DNA of 12,046 nt from Subdoligranulum variabile (lineage in GTDB: Bacteria; Bacillota; Clostridia; Oscillospirales; Ruminococcaceae), in assembly GCA_004554775.1 (NCBI GenBank), contig SFKI01000039.1:1-12046 (forward strand). The letters run 5' to 3'. Both the position numbers and the translations under genes were made by a program. Positions 5,943 to 12,046 of the stretch are shown here, one piece after another. How positions within the stretch are numbered: position 1 is the stretch's first letter; each line of letters starts with the position of its first letter. The notes beneath the pieces were generated by a model, which had not been told where the DNA came from, ran no database searches, and worked only from the letters and a program-made list of their open reading frames with translations.

Positions 5943-7463
5943 TCATTGTTTCCAGGTCCACCACAGGTATTTGATGTTGGTGGTCAGGTAGCGCTTGAAC
6001 AGGCGCTTGGGGTCTTGCATCAGGCGGTAGAGCCATTCCAGATTGTGGCGCTGCATCCACATGGGGGCGCGGCGGATGTTACCGGCCTCGTAGTCAAAGG
6101 CGGCACCCACGCCCACCATCACGGCCTGCACCTTGTCCTCGTGTGCGGCCATCCAGCGCTCCTGCTTGGGGGCACCCAGGCCGACCCAGACGAAATCGGG
6201 CTTGGTCTCGTTGATGCGGCGGATAACGGCGGCGTCCTCCTCGGGCGTCAGCGGGCGGAACGGCGGCGAGTACATGCCCGCGATCACCGCGCCGGGATAG
6301 TTCTTCTCGATGTTGGTCTTTAAAATGTCGAGCGTTTCCTGCGTAGAACCGTAGAAATAGTGGCGGTAATGCTTGTCCGAGCTCTCTTTCAGCATTTCTT
6401 TCATCAGGTCGGGGCCGGTCACGCGCGCGGCATCAACATACCCCTGCTCGCGGCTGAATTTGGACAGCGGGCCGCCGTCCGGCAGGGCCATTACCGCGCC
6501 GTTCTGCACAGCCTGATAGGTGGGGTCGTCGTGGGCCGTAACTGTCGTGTGGACATTGGCAACGCAGATGTACTTGCCGCGCCAGTCCTCGAGCTTTTCT
6601 TCCAGCAGGCGCACAGTCTTGTTCATGTCTGTCACGACGATGTTCACGCCCATGATCTCGCAGGTGTTGAGCAGGCGCAGGTCGACGAACCGCATGCCGC
6701 CCAGTGTACTGATCTCGGTGCGGGAACTGACATAGTCGTTGTACACCGGCACGGCAGAAACGCGCAGGTGGAAGTTGTCAGCCAACATCATAATGCGCTG
6801 GGTGGTGGCCATGTCCTGCACGTCCTGCGCGAGTACGATCATATCGACCTTGTGCGTTTGCAGCAGCTCGTACAGGCTGTCTACAGTGCCCAGGTAGGCA
6901 GGCATGCCCTCACTGGGGGCGGTGTCCAGATAGCCGACATACTGCATCGCTGTACTGCCGCGCTGCTCGATCACATCGCGGAAAAAGCGGTGTGCCAGCT
7001 GCCCGCCGCCGATGACCAGCGCCCGGGGCACAATGTCGTGCTTGCGCACGTAGGCATCGGCGATCTTGTCAAACGCCACGCGCTTGAGGTAGAGCATAAT
7101 GACAGACAGCAGGTAATAATACGCCAACAGCAGGCGGGAAAGCTGGCTGATGCGGAACACATAAAATGCGGTTGCCATCAGCGCCAGGCCCATCAGGCTG
7201 GTCAGCGCAATGAGGAAAAGCTGCTTTATGCTGTTGCGCAGATGCAGTGTGCGGTAGCTGCCCAGCACGGCGTTGCAGCCCACGATGACCAGCGCATACA
7301 GCGCCGAGATGGGCAGGAACGCCCAGACATCCCACATAAAGAACCGGCTGCCAAAGGGCGTATAGCTGCGCAGCCAACCCGCAAAAATAAAGGTTGCGAT
7401 GAGCAGCAAAAACTCGAAAGCGGCATTGCCAAACCGCATGAATTTGGATTTGTGATAGTGCAT
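5943..7463 (-). CDS. WecG/TagA/CpsF glycosyltransferase fused to a membrane and Rossmann (WbaP-type) N-terminal half
   Basis: A 506-residue membrane glycosyltransferase. Four hydrophobic segments (about 12-31, 46-68, 82-103, 108-127) are followed by a Rossmann-like fold with VIGGGQLAHR (150-159), the arrangement of the N-terminal half of WbaP-type polyprenyl-phosphate sugar transferases (CoA_binding_3 type). Instead of the catalytic sugar-phosphotransferase domain, the C-terminal 240 residues are a GT26 enzyme: NVHTTVTA with the expected threonine, LPDGGP with Asp329 aligned to the TagA catalytic Asp, TGPDLM, and GLGAPKQERWM (428-438). GT26 enzymes add a sugar to a lipid-linked precursor in wall teichoic acid, capsule or O-unit synthesis; the substrate here is unknown. 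GGAGGT sits 6 bases before the ATG. The gene stands alone between its own promoter and a terminator, with no polysaccharide cluster beside it. Confidence 0.87.
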   Translation of the reverse strand: MHYHKSKFMRFGNAAFEFLLLIATFIFAGWLRSYTPFGSRFFMWDVWAFLPISALYALVIVGCNAVLGSYRTLHLRNSIKQLFLIALTSLMGLALMATAFYVFRISQLSRLLLAYYYLLSVIMLYLKRVAFDKIADAYVRKHDIVPRALVIGGGQLAHRFFRDVIEQRGSTAMQYVGYLDTAPSEGMPAYLGTVDSLYELLQTHKVDMIVLAQDVQDMATTQRIMMLADNFHLRVSAVPVYNDYVSSRTEISTLGGMRFVDLRLLNTCEIMGVNIVVTDMNKTVRLLEEKLEDWRGKYICVANVHTTVTAHDDPTYQAVQNGAVMALPDGGPLSKFSREQGYVDAARVTGPDLMKEMLKESSDKHYRHYFYGSTQETLDILKTNIEKNYPGAVIAGMYSPPFRPLTPEEDAAVIRRINETKPDFVWVGLGAPKQERWMAAHEDKVQAVMVGVGAAFDYEAGNIRRAPMWMQRHNLEWLYRLMQDPKRLFKRYLTTNIKYLWWTWKQ

Positions 7464-7481
7464 GCAGGACCTCCATGTCCC

Positions 7482-7506
7482 GGCTGTTAGTTACAGGGAA
7501 ACAGCC
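7482..7506 (-). promoter_or_regulatory. Leader stem-loop of the glycosyltransferase gene
   Basis: GGCTGTT and AACAGCC (7500-7506 against 7482-7488) form a 7-bp stem with an 11-base loop in the short leader, 18 bases before the ATG. A stabilising 5' hairpin is the simplest reading. Confidence 0.35.
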
Positions 7507-7515
7507 ATTCATTTT

Positions 7516-7544
7516 ATAATAACATTATAAGGCTGCTTTTTCAA
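7516..7544 (-). promoter_or_regulatory. Sigma-A promoter of the glycosyltransferase gene
   Basis: On the minus strand a TTGAAA -35 (7539-7544) and a TATTAT -10 (7516-7521) are separated by 17 bases. The start would be near 7509, about 46 bases upstream of the ATG. Confidence 0.65.
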
Positions 7545-7559
7545 TAGAAAATGCGTGCG

Positions 7560-7593
7560 AAAAATGGCTGCTCCTGTCGAAAGAGGCAGCCAT
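7560..7593 (-). terminator. Intrinsic terminator of glpK
   Basis: On the minus strand ATGGCTGC and GCAGCCAT (7586-7593 and 7564-7571) form an 8-bp stem with further partial pairing inside the loop, followed by five Ts. It starts 7 bases after the glpK stop. Confidence 0.8.
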
Positions 7594-7600
7594 GGGGGAA

Positions 7601-9109
7601 TTATGCTTCTTCGTCGTCATCCCGCGCCCAGTTGTAAGCGCAGCGCACGGCCTTGTGCCAGCCGCGCAGCCGCTTGCGACACTCGGCTTCGGGGATGTCG
7701 GGCACAAACAGTTTGTCGATGGCGCGGTTTTTGGTCAGTTCTTCCGGCCCGGACCAGAACCCTACGGCCAGGCCCGCCAGATACGCCGCGCCCAGGGCGG
7801 TCGTTTCGACCGAGCAGGGTCGCTCGACCGGTGCGTTGCTGATATCGGCCTGGGTTTGCAGCAGGTAGTTGTTGGCCGCAGCGCCGCCATCGACCTTTAA
7901 GGCGGCCAGCCGTATGCCGGAGTCGGCGCTCATCGCATCCAGCACGTCATTGACCTGGTAGCACAGGCTGTCCAGCGTGGCGCGGATAATATGGTTTTTG
8001 TTGCAGCCGCGGGTCAGTCCCACGATGGTGCCGCGCGCGTACTGGTCCCAGTGGGGCGCGCCCAGCCCAGTAAAGGCAGGCACCACATAGCAGCCGTTCG
8101 TGTCCGGCACTTTGCGGGCCATGTACTCGGAATCGCGGCTGTCCTCCAAAATTTTCAGCTCGTCGCGCAGCCACTGGATGGCCGCACCGGCCACGAAAAT
8201 GGAACCCTCCAGCGCATAATTCACCTGCCCGTTCAGCCCCCAGGCAATGGTGGTCAACAGGCCGTTTTTGCTGCGCACGGGCTGGTTGCCTGTGTTCATC
8301 AGTAAAAAGCCGCCGGTGCCGTAGGTATTTTTTGCCTCGCCCTTGGCAAAGCATGCCTGCCCGAACAGCGCGGCCTGCTGGTCGCCCGCCGCACCGGCGA
8401 TCTTGATGGCCCCACAAAAGTGCATGGGGTCGGCGTACTCGTAAAACTCGCTGTTGGAAACAGGCTTGGGCAGCATGCTGCGGGGGATGCCCAGCAGCTT
8501 CAGAATGTCATCGTCCCAGTCCAGTGTGTGGATGTTGAACAGCATTGTACGGCTGGCGTTGGAGTAGTCCGTCACATGCACCTTGCCGCAGGTCAGCTTC
8601 CAAATCAGCCAGGTCTCCACGGTGCCGAACATCAGCTGCCCGGCTTCGGCCTTTTCGCGCGCGCCGTCGACGTTGTCCAAGATCCACTTTAGCTTCGTGG
8701 CGGAGAAATAGGCGTCGATGATAAGGCCTGTTTTCTCCCGGATCATCTCGGTATAGCCTGCGGCTTTCAGCTGGTCGCAGTATTCACTGGTGCGGCGGCA
8801 CTGCCATACAATGGCATGGCAGATCGGCTCGCCGGTGTCGCGGTCCCACACGATGGTCGTCTCGCGTTGATTGGCAATGCCGATGGCGGCGATATCCTCG
8901 GCGGTTGCGCCGATTTTGTTCATGGCCGAGAGTGCCACGCCCAGTTGGGTGGTCCAGATCTCGTTGGCGTCGTGCTCGACCCAGCCTGGCTTGGGGAAGT
9001 ACTGGGTAAATTCCTTTTGCGCCACGCTGCAAATTTTGCCGTCATGGTCAAACAGGATGCAGCGGTTCGAGGTCGTTCCGGCGTCAAGCGCCATAATGTA
9101 CTTTTTCAT
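7601..9109 (-). CDS. glpK: Glycerol kinase
   Basis: A 502-residue FGGY-family kinase that phosphorylates glycerol to sn-glycerol 3-phosphate with ATP in the cytoplasm. Length and collinearity are full for GlpK. It has the N-terminal phosphate-1 motif ALDAGTTSNRCILF, the substrate-site pair QRET (81-84), AGAAGDQQAALFGQ (238-251), NTYGTGGFLLMNTG, LEGSIFVAGAAIQWLRD, and the C-terminal VDGGAAANNYLLQ motif. His230 in MHFCG aligns with the histidine that HPr phosphorylates in enterococcal and Bacillus GlpK, so activation by the PTS is likely (inference). AAAGGAAG precedes the ATG. It is monocistronic, with its own promoter and terminator. No glycerol facilitator or glycerol-3-phosphate oxidase/dehydrogenase gene is adjacent, so glycerol uptake must be encoded elsewhere. 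Confidence 0.97.
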   Translation of the reverse strand: MKKYIMALDAGTTSNRCILFDHDGKICSVAQKEFTQYFPKPGWVEHDANEIWTTQLGVALSAMNKIGATAEDIAAIGIANQRETTIVWDRDTGEPICHAIVWQCRRTSEYCDQLKAAGYTEMIREKTGLIIDAYFSATKLKWILDNVDGAREKAEAGQLMFGTVETWLIWKLTCGKVHVTDYSNASRTMLFNIHTLDWDDDILKLLGIPRSMLPKPVSNSEFYEYADPMHFCGAIKIAGAAGDQQAALFGQACFAKGEAKNTYGTGGFLLMNTGNQPVRSKNGLLTTIAWGLNGQVNYALEGSIFVAGAAIQWLRDELKILEDSRDSEYMARKVPDTNGCYVVPAFTGLGAPHWDQYARGTIVGLTRGCNKNHIIRATLDSLCYQVNDVLDAMSADSGIRLAALKVDGGAAANNYLLQTQADISNAPVERPCSVETTALGAAYLAGLAVGFWSGPEELTKNRAIDKLFVPDIPEAECRKRLRGWHKAVRCAYNWARDDDEEA

Positions 9110-9149
9110 AAGGCACTTCCTTTGGCGGTTGTTTGCGATTATTAAAAAT

Positions 9150-9177
9150 ATTGTAGCATAACCAACAAAAACTGCAA
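9150..9177 (-). promoter_or_regulatory. Promoter of glpK
   Basis: On the minus strand TTGCAG (9172-9177), a 16-base spacer and TACAAT (9150-9155), the latter preceded by TGC as an extended -10. The leader is about 35 bases. I saw no clear catabolite-repression site. Confidence 0.6.
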
Positions 9178-9206
9178 GATAAAAGCGCCGTGCGGTGTAT
9201 TAATCT

Positions 9207-9248
9207 GCAAAACGCCCAAAACCGATTGCACAGTTTTGGGCGTTTTGC
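9207..9248. terminator. Long-stem terminator after the sigma/membrane-protein operon
   Basis: A perfect 16-bp inverted repeat, GCAAAACGCCCAAAAC (9207-9222) against 9233-9248, with a 10-base loop. On the minus strand the stem's 3' arm carries its own T run (GGGCGTTTTGC). It lies 18 bases past the stop at 9266 and before the glpK promoter, and it could work on both strands. Confidence 0.75.
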
Positions 9249-9265
9249 TAAATACAATTTTGTGG

Positions 9266-9877
9266 TCAGTTGGCGGCAAAGATCCACCATACGCCGTCGA
9301 TCAGCACTTCCACCGTGCCGTCGGCACTGCCGTAGCGGTAGGCGTACCCGGTGCCAAAGTTGGACTGCCCATCCTCAGCGGGGAAGGACTGGTCGTCTAC
9401 GGCCGAGGTGATCGTACCGTCAGGGGCGGCGCTGGGGTCGGTGTCGCTGATGGCACAGGTGTCGTAGTAGACGACACCCTCCAGCATCACGGCATGCGCC
9501 GGGGCCAGTGCAATGCTGGATTCGGCGCTGTCCCCGGCTTTATAGGAACTGTCGGTGCTGCGTTCTGCGGTGGAACCGTTATCCTCGGCAAACGGGTTGG
9601 CAGAACCAACCATTGCTTCATCGGGCGCGGCTGCTGCTTCGGCTTGATCGGACGCACCTTCTGCCGCGACGGCAGCGCTTTCCATAAGGTCGCCCTTGCT
9701 GCTCCCGGCGCGCCAGCCCACCACGCCGACCATCAGCAGCCCGGCGCAGGCGGCCACCGAAAGCGCGGGCATCCAATAGACGGGCTTCTTGCGGCGGCGC
9801 ACGGCGGGGCGGTCCGCAGCCAAAATCAGGTCATCGTCCACCTGGCCGATGGCCTCAAATAACTGGCGTTCGTTCAT
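9266..9877 (-). CDS. Single-pass membrane protein, probable anti-sigma partner
   Basis: A 203-residue protein: a cytoplasmic N-terminal region of about 33 residues starting MNERQLFEAIGQVDDDLI, a basic RRRKK stop-transfer end, one membrane segment (about 34-54), an Ala/Glu/Ser-rich linker (about 60-120), and a compact C-terminal region ending DGVWWIFAAN. The ATG overlaps the sigma factor stop (ATGA), the usual arrangement of ECF sigma and anti-sigma pairs in Firmicutes, where the short N-terminal segment binds the sigma factor and the outer domain senses envelope state. No zinc-binding HxxxCxxC motif of the ZAS class is present, so assignment as an anti-sigma factor rests on position and topology. 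The outer domain is unrecognised. Confidence 0.8.
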   Translation of the reverse strand: MNERQLFEAIGQVDDDLILAADRPAVRRRKKPVYWMPALSVAACAGLLMVGVVGWRAGSSKGDLMESAAVAAEGASDQAEAAAAPDEAMVGSANPFAEDNGSTAERSTDSSYKAGDSAESSIALAPAHAVMLEGVVYYDTCAISDTDPSAAPDGTITSAVDDQSFPAEDGQSNFGTGYAYRYGSADGTVEVLIDGVWWIFAAN

Positions 9878-10434
9878 ACGGCCACCCCTTTCTTTTGTAA
9901 GTACGCGGCCAGCTTGCCACGGGTGCGGTGCAGCGTTACGCGCACCTTGCTCTCGGTCAGGCCGTAACGCACGGCAATGTCGGCGGTGGCATCGCAGTAC
10001 CAGTACCGCCGCAGGAAAATATTGCGGGTCTCCTCGGGCAGTGTGCGCAGAAAGTCGCTGATCAGCCGCCCGGTCTCGGCGACATCAAAGCTGTCCTCCA
10101 CGCTGCCGGGGGCGGCTACGCACTCGGCCAGTTCATCCAGCGGGGCAAAAGCCTGCCCGCTGCCGCGCTTCTGCGCGGTGGCTTTGTCCATCCGGTCCAG
10201 CGCCAGATTGCGGGTGATGCGCCCTAAGTAGGGGGCCAGCCGTGCGGGCCGGTTGTCCGGCATGCTGTTCCAGGCGGCCAGCCAGGTATCGTTTTCACAT
10301 TCCTCCACGTCGTGGGCGCTGTGCAGGATATTGTCGGCAATTTTGCGGCAGTACGCGCCAAATTTGGCAGCAGTCTCGGCCAGTGCCTGTTCGTCCCGGG
10401 CCCAGTACAGGGCCACGATGGCAGCATCCTCCAT
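9874..10434 (-). CDS. ECF-type RNA polymerase sigma factor
   Basis: A 186-residue sigma-70-family protein of ECF size. Region 2 (about 8-85) includes HDVEECENDTWLAAW and YLGRITRNLALDR, which match the core-binding and -10-recognition helices. After a linker, region 4 (about 125-178) has LPEETRNIFLRRYWY and a helix-turn-helix, ADIAVRYGLTESKVRVTLHR, that reads the -35 element. There is no extra C-terminal domain. AAAGGAGGT lies about 7 bases before the ATG. It is co-transcribed with the membrane protein, whose start overlaps its stop. The regulon is unknown; envelope-stress or antimicrobial-peptide response would be typical of this arrangement. Confidence 0.92.
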   Translation of the reverse strand: MEDAAIVALYWARDEQALAETAAKFGAYCRKIADNILHSAHDVEECENDTWLAAWNSMPDNRPARLAPYLGRITRNLALDRMDKATAQKRGSGQAFAPLDELAECVAAPGSVEDSFDVAETGRLISDFLRTLPEETRNIFLRRYWYCDATADIAVRYGLTESKVRVTLHRTRGKLAAYLQKKGVAV

Positions 10435-10453
10435 GCGTTCAACCTCCTTTATA

Positions 10454-10486
10454 CCTTATATAAGGAAAGTGGGCAGATTTGTTACA
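10454..10486 (-). promoter_or_regulatory. Candidate promoter of the ECF sigma operon with a 12-bp palindrome
   Basis: On the minus strand TGTAAC (10481-10486) lies 18 bases before TATATA, which is embedded in the perfect palindrome CCTTATATAAGG (10454-10465). TGTAAC resembles ECF -35 elements (compare Bacillus SigX), which would allow autoregulation, but no canonical ECF -10 is present. A weak sigma-A promoter is equally possible. Confidence 0.35.
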
Positions 10487-10515
10487 GAAAAAGCCTGCGT
10501 TTTTGCGGCAGGCTT
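10487..10515 (-). terminator. Intrinsic terminator of the corA-like gene
   Basis: On the minus strand AAGCCTGC and GCAGGCTT (10508-10515 and 10491-10498) form an 8-bp stem with a 9-base loop that runs into a TTTTT tract, 5 bases past the stop codon. Confidence 0.8.
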
Positions 10516-10520
10516 ACAAA

Positions 10521-11462
10521 TTACAGCATATGCTTTTTGTGCAACACCCACGCCGAAAAGATGCACAGCGCCAACGTCAGCCCCAGCACAATGGCAAAAC
10601 CGGCAGTGGAATTGGCAAACGGCATGCCCTCGGCCTGCACGTTCATGCCGTACAGGCCGCTGATGACGGTCGGCACGGCCATCAGCAGGGTAATGCTGGT
10701 CAGGTATTTCATCGCGTTGTTCAGTCGGTTGTCCAAAATCGAGCTGAACAGCTCCCGCGTGCCCTTGATATCGTCGCGGTAGATGCTGGTCATCTCAATG
10801 GCCTGGCGGATCTCGACGATGACATCGTCCAGCAGTTCGCGATCATCGGGGTACTGTTCCAGCCGCTTATAGCGGGTCAGGCGATCCAGCACGGTCGCGT
10901 TGGCGCGCAGACTGGTGGCAAAGTAGACCAGTGTGGACTCCAACCCGTGCAGCTCCATCAGGTCGCTGTCTTTCAAATCGCCGGACAGGTTTTTCTCAAT
11001 GGCCTGGCGGCGGCGGTCGATCAGCCGCAGTTCCTGCTGGTACATCGAAGCCGCACGGTACAGCAACTGGTAGACGAACCGCATCTTTTTGCGGGTGGAA
11101 AATCCTTTGACGCGGCAGGCGGTGAAATCGCCGATGACGGGCGTGTCCACCGAACAGACCGTGACGATCAACTCCTGCGTCAGCACAATACCAAGCGGGA
11201 TGGTAGAGTAGATGCCCTCGCCCGAGCCGGGCACCTGGATGGGAATGTCCACGATGATCAGCGTGTAGCCGTCCTCCAGGCTGATACGAGCCGACTCTTC
11301 GGGGTCGGTTGCGGCCATCAGGTCAGCAGGCTCTATATCTAAGGTGGAGGCCACAAGCCGGGCCTCGTTTTCATCGGGATTGTTCAGGCAGACCCAGCAC
11401 CCCTCGCCGATCTCATCAACCCGGGTAAGCTGCTTGTCCTGCGTGCGGTAAATCTTCATCAT
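10521..11462 (-). CDS. corA: CorA-family magnesium/divalent cation channel
   Basis: A CorA-type inner-membrane ion channel of 313 residues from the chosen start. An N-terminal cytoplasmic alpha/beta domain (about 1-120) is followed by long charged helices (about 120-250) that form the pentameric funnel. Two C-terminal membrane helices (about 252-271 and 286-306) are separated by the signature YGMN (271-274) that forms the pore mouth. It moves Mg2+, possibly Co2+ or Ni2+, down the potential. The frame is open upstream to an ATG at 11579, but the promoter lies inside that stretch, so the tandem ATGs at 11462/11459 are preferred. Only a weak GGATGG precedes them, and an ATG at 11483 cannot be fully excluded. 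It has its own terminator and stands alone, back to back with the rRNA operon. Substrate specificity cannot be read from sequence. Confidence 0.9.
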   Translation of the reverse strand: MMKIYRTQDKQLTRVDEIGEGCWVCLNNPDENEARLVASTLDIEPADLMAATDPEESARISLEDGYTLIIVDIPIQVPGSGEGIYSTIPLGIVLTQELIVTVCSVDTPVIGDFTACRVKGFSTRKKMRFVYQLLYRAASMYQQELRLIDRRRQAIEKNLSGDLKDSDLMELHGLESTLVYFATSLRANATVLDRLTRYKRLEQYPDDRELLDDVIVEIRQAIEMTSIYRDDIKGTRELFSSILDNRLNNAMKYLTSITLLMAVPTVISGLYGMNVQAEGMPFANSTAGFAIVLGLTLALCIFSAWVLHKKHML

Positions 11463-11495
11463 GGCAGTCGACCATCCATACATTATTATAATACC

Positions 11496-11524
11496 AGTAT
11501 AAATCCTGCGCCCCAAAAGCGCAA
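11496..11524 (-). promoter_or_regulatory. Promoter of the corA-like gene
   Basis: On the minus strand TTGCGC (11519-11524), 17 bases, then TATACT (11496-11501). The start would be near 11489, 27 bases before the ATG at 11462. A second TATAAT (11485-11490) lacks a matching -35. Confidence 0.5.
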
Positions 11525-11547
11525 GGAATTTATTTGCACCGCTGACT

Positions 11548-11640
11548 GAGGGGGTGGCCCTCCTTGCAACCAATCTCACGTTATTGCTTACCCAACCGGC
11601 CCCCTCTGAGAGGGGCTCCCGCGAAGCGGGTGGGGGAGAG
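11548..11640. repeat. Foldback intergenic repeat, copy C
   Basis: GAGGGGGTGGCC (11548-11559) is answered by GGCCCCCTC (11598-11606). Then come CCCCTC-TGA-GAGGGG (11601-11615), CCCGC-GAA-GCGGG (11618-11630) and a G-rich TGGGGGAGAG. This is the same order of parts as copy A. It lies between the divergent corA-like promoter and the rRNA promoters. The stretch from 11641 to about 11725 holds nothing I can name. Confidence 0.65.
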
Positions 11641-11745
11641 AGCCTGGGCTATAGCTCCATTACCCCTACACATAGTGCCCACCCCACAACAACCCTACTA
11701 TATACACCTTGTCCAAAAACGCCCCCAAAATTTTGTAAAAAAATC

Positions 11746-11786
11746 CGAAAAAAGTTCTTGACAAAGGTCGTACTCCTTGCTATAAT
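11746..11786 (+). promoter_or_regulatory. rRNA operon promoter P1
   Basis: Consensus TTGACA (11758-11763), a 17-base spacer and consensus TATAAT (11781-11786). An A/T-rich tract (about 11727-11753) just upstream could serve as an UP element. Perfect hexamers, tandem duplication and the leader that follows mark it as a stable-RNA promoter. Confidence 0.88.
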
Positions 11787-11847
11787 AACCAAGCTGTCTC
11801 GCAAAGAGCACAGCCGCTGAAGCCTGTACCTACAGCCTGTATAGCGA

Positions 11848-11871
11848 TTTTGAAGCCGCAAGGCTTCAAAA
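11848..11871 (+). other. GCAA-tetraloop hairpin between the two rRNA promoters
   Basis: TTTTGAAGCC (11848-11857), loop GCAA and GGCTTCAAAA (11862-11871) form a perfect 10-bp stem with a GNRA loop. It is followed by A residues rather than Ts, so it does not look like a terminator. It would lie in the leader of transcripts from P1 only. Confidence 0.6.
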
Positions 11872-11876
11872 AATAT

Positions 11877-11917
11877 CGAAAAAAGTTCTTGACAAAAGAG
11901 CTTTTGTGAGATATAAT
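11877..11917 (+). promoter_or_regulatory. rRNA operon promoter P2
   Basis: TTGACA (11889-11894), 17 bases, TATAAT (11912-11917). It shares the 20-base block CGAAAAAAGTTCTTGACAAA and the ACAAGCTGT start-site region with P1, at an offset of exactly 131 bp, so the two arose by duplication. Confidence 0.9.
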
Positions 11918-11923
11918 ATACAA

Positions 11924-12046
11924 GCTGTTACGAAACACGCAACAGCGCAGCAGGACCTTGAAAATTGAACAAAACTGAAACTTGTGGAACCTTGATGTGA
12001 GTTTTGGAAACTCACAATAATCAATTCCAAATTTACAAGTAATTCA
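11924..12046 (+). other. Leader of an rRNA operon (5' end only)
   Basis: Transcripts from P2 would begin near 11924. The leader contains GACCTTGAAAATTGAACAAA (11954-11973), of the kind usual before 16S genes in clostridia. It then has a long stem-loop: ACTTGT, GGAA and TTGA (11980-11995) pair with TCAA, TTCC and ACAAGT (12021-12040), around a 9-bp stem TGTGAGTTT/AAACTCACA (11996-12016). This probably belongs to the pre-16S processing structure. The 16S gene itself is not reached. Confidence 0.78.

Noticed and set aside
6360..7490. A 376-codon plus-strand frame opposite the glycosyltransferase
   Set aside because: His/Gln/Val/Ala-rich translation without domains, antisense to a gene with clear GT26 motifs and a strong ribosome site.
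10521..11579. Starting the CorA-like protein at the most upstream ATG (11579)
   Set aside because: The extra 39 residues have no CorA similarity and cover the likely promoter. The family start matches MKIYRT at 11459-11462.
11554..11820. Plus-strand frames of 65-88 codons in the region before the rRNA promoters
   Set aside because: They run through a foldback repeat and promoter P1, have no ribosome site, and encode low-complexity sequence.
11641..12046. Part of the 16S rRNA gene
   Set aside because: The 16S 5' signature (GAGTTTGATCCTGGCTCAG) is not present before the window ends. Only promoter and leader are seen.

Overview
The window looks like a chromosomal, housekeeping-rich piece of a GC-rich gut Firmicute of the Oscillospiraceae/Ruminococcaceae (Faecalibacterium, Gemmiger or Subdoligranulum type). 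This rests on Gram-positive signals (GGAGG ribosome sites, TTGACA/TATAAT promoters), on the protein families, and on C-rich foldback repeats between genes that I associate with this family. The genus is inference. No phage, plasmid, insertion sequence or CRISPR array is visible.

Layout. The left edge (2-274, + strand) is the C-terminus of an NADP-type glutamate dehydrogenase, closed by a strong terminator. Every other protein gene is on the minus strand. Reading in their direction of transcription from the right: a CorA-type magnesium channel (about 11462-10521); an ECF sigma factor and a membrane partner joined by a 4-base stop/start overlap (10434-9266); glycerol kinase glpK (9109-7601) with its own promoter and terminator; a 506-residue protein joining the membrane and Rossmann half of a WbaP-type transferase to a WecG/TagA/CpsF glycosyltransferase (7463-5943); a TetM/EF-G-like translation GTPase (5891-4113) whose reading frame breaks just before a NYN ribonuclease domain of the YacP/Rae1 type (to 3545); and a two-component operon of response regulator (3339-2686), histidine kinase (2498-1200) and a secreted protein of unknown function (1219-461).

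The right edge (about 11740-12046, + strand) is the promoter and leader of an rRNA operon. Two near-identical sigma-A promoters lie exactly 131 bp apart and are followed by a structured leader. The 16S gene should start just past the window.

Most interesting points: (1) the ribosome-binding GTPase and the A-site-RNase-like NYN domain, which I believe form one polypeptide in relatives, are here in two frames offset by one base; (2) the glycosyltransferase fusion that keeps a sugar-phosphotransferase's membrane and nucleotide-binding half but lacks its catalytic half; (3) a roughly 140-bp foldback element inserted between response regulator and kinase, belonging to a family with at least two more copies here; (4) an intrinsic terminator squeezed between the glycosyltransferase stop and the ribosome site of the translation factor.
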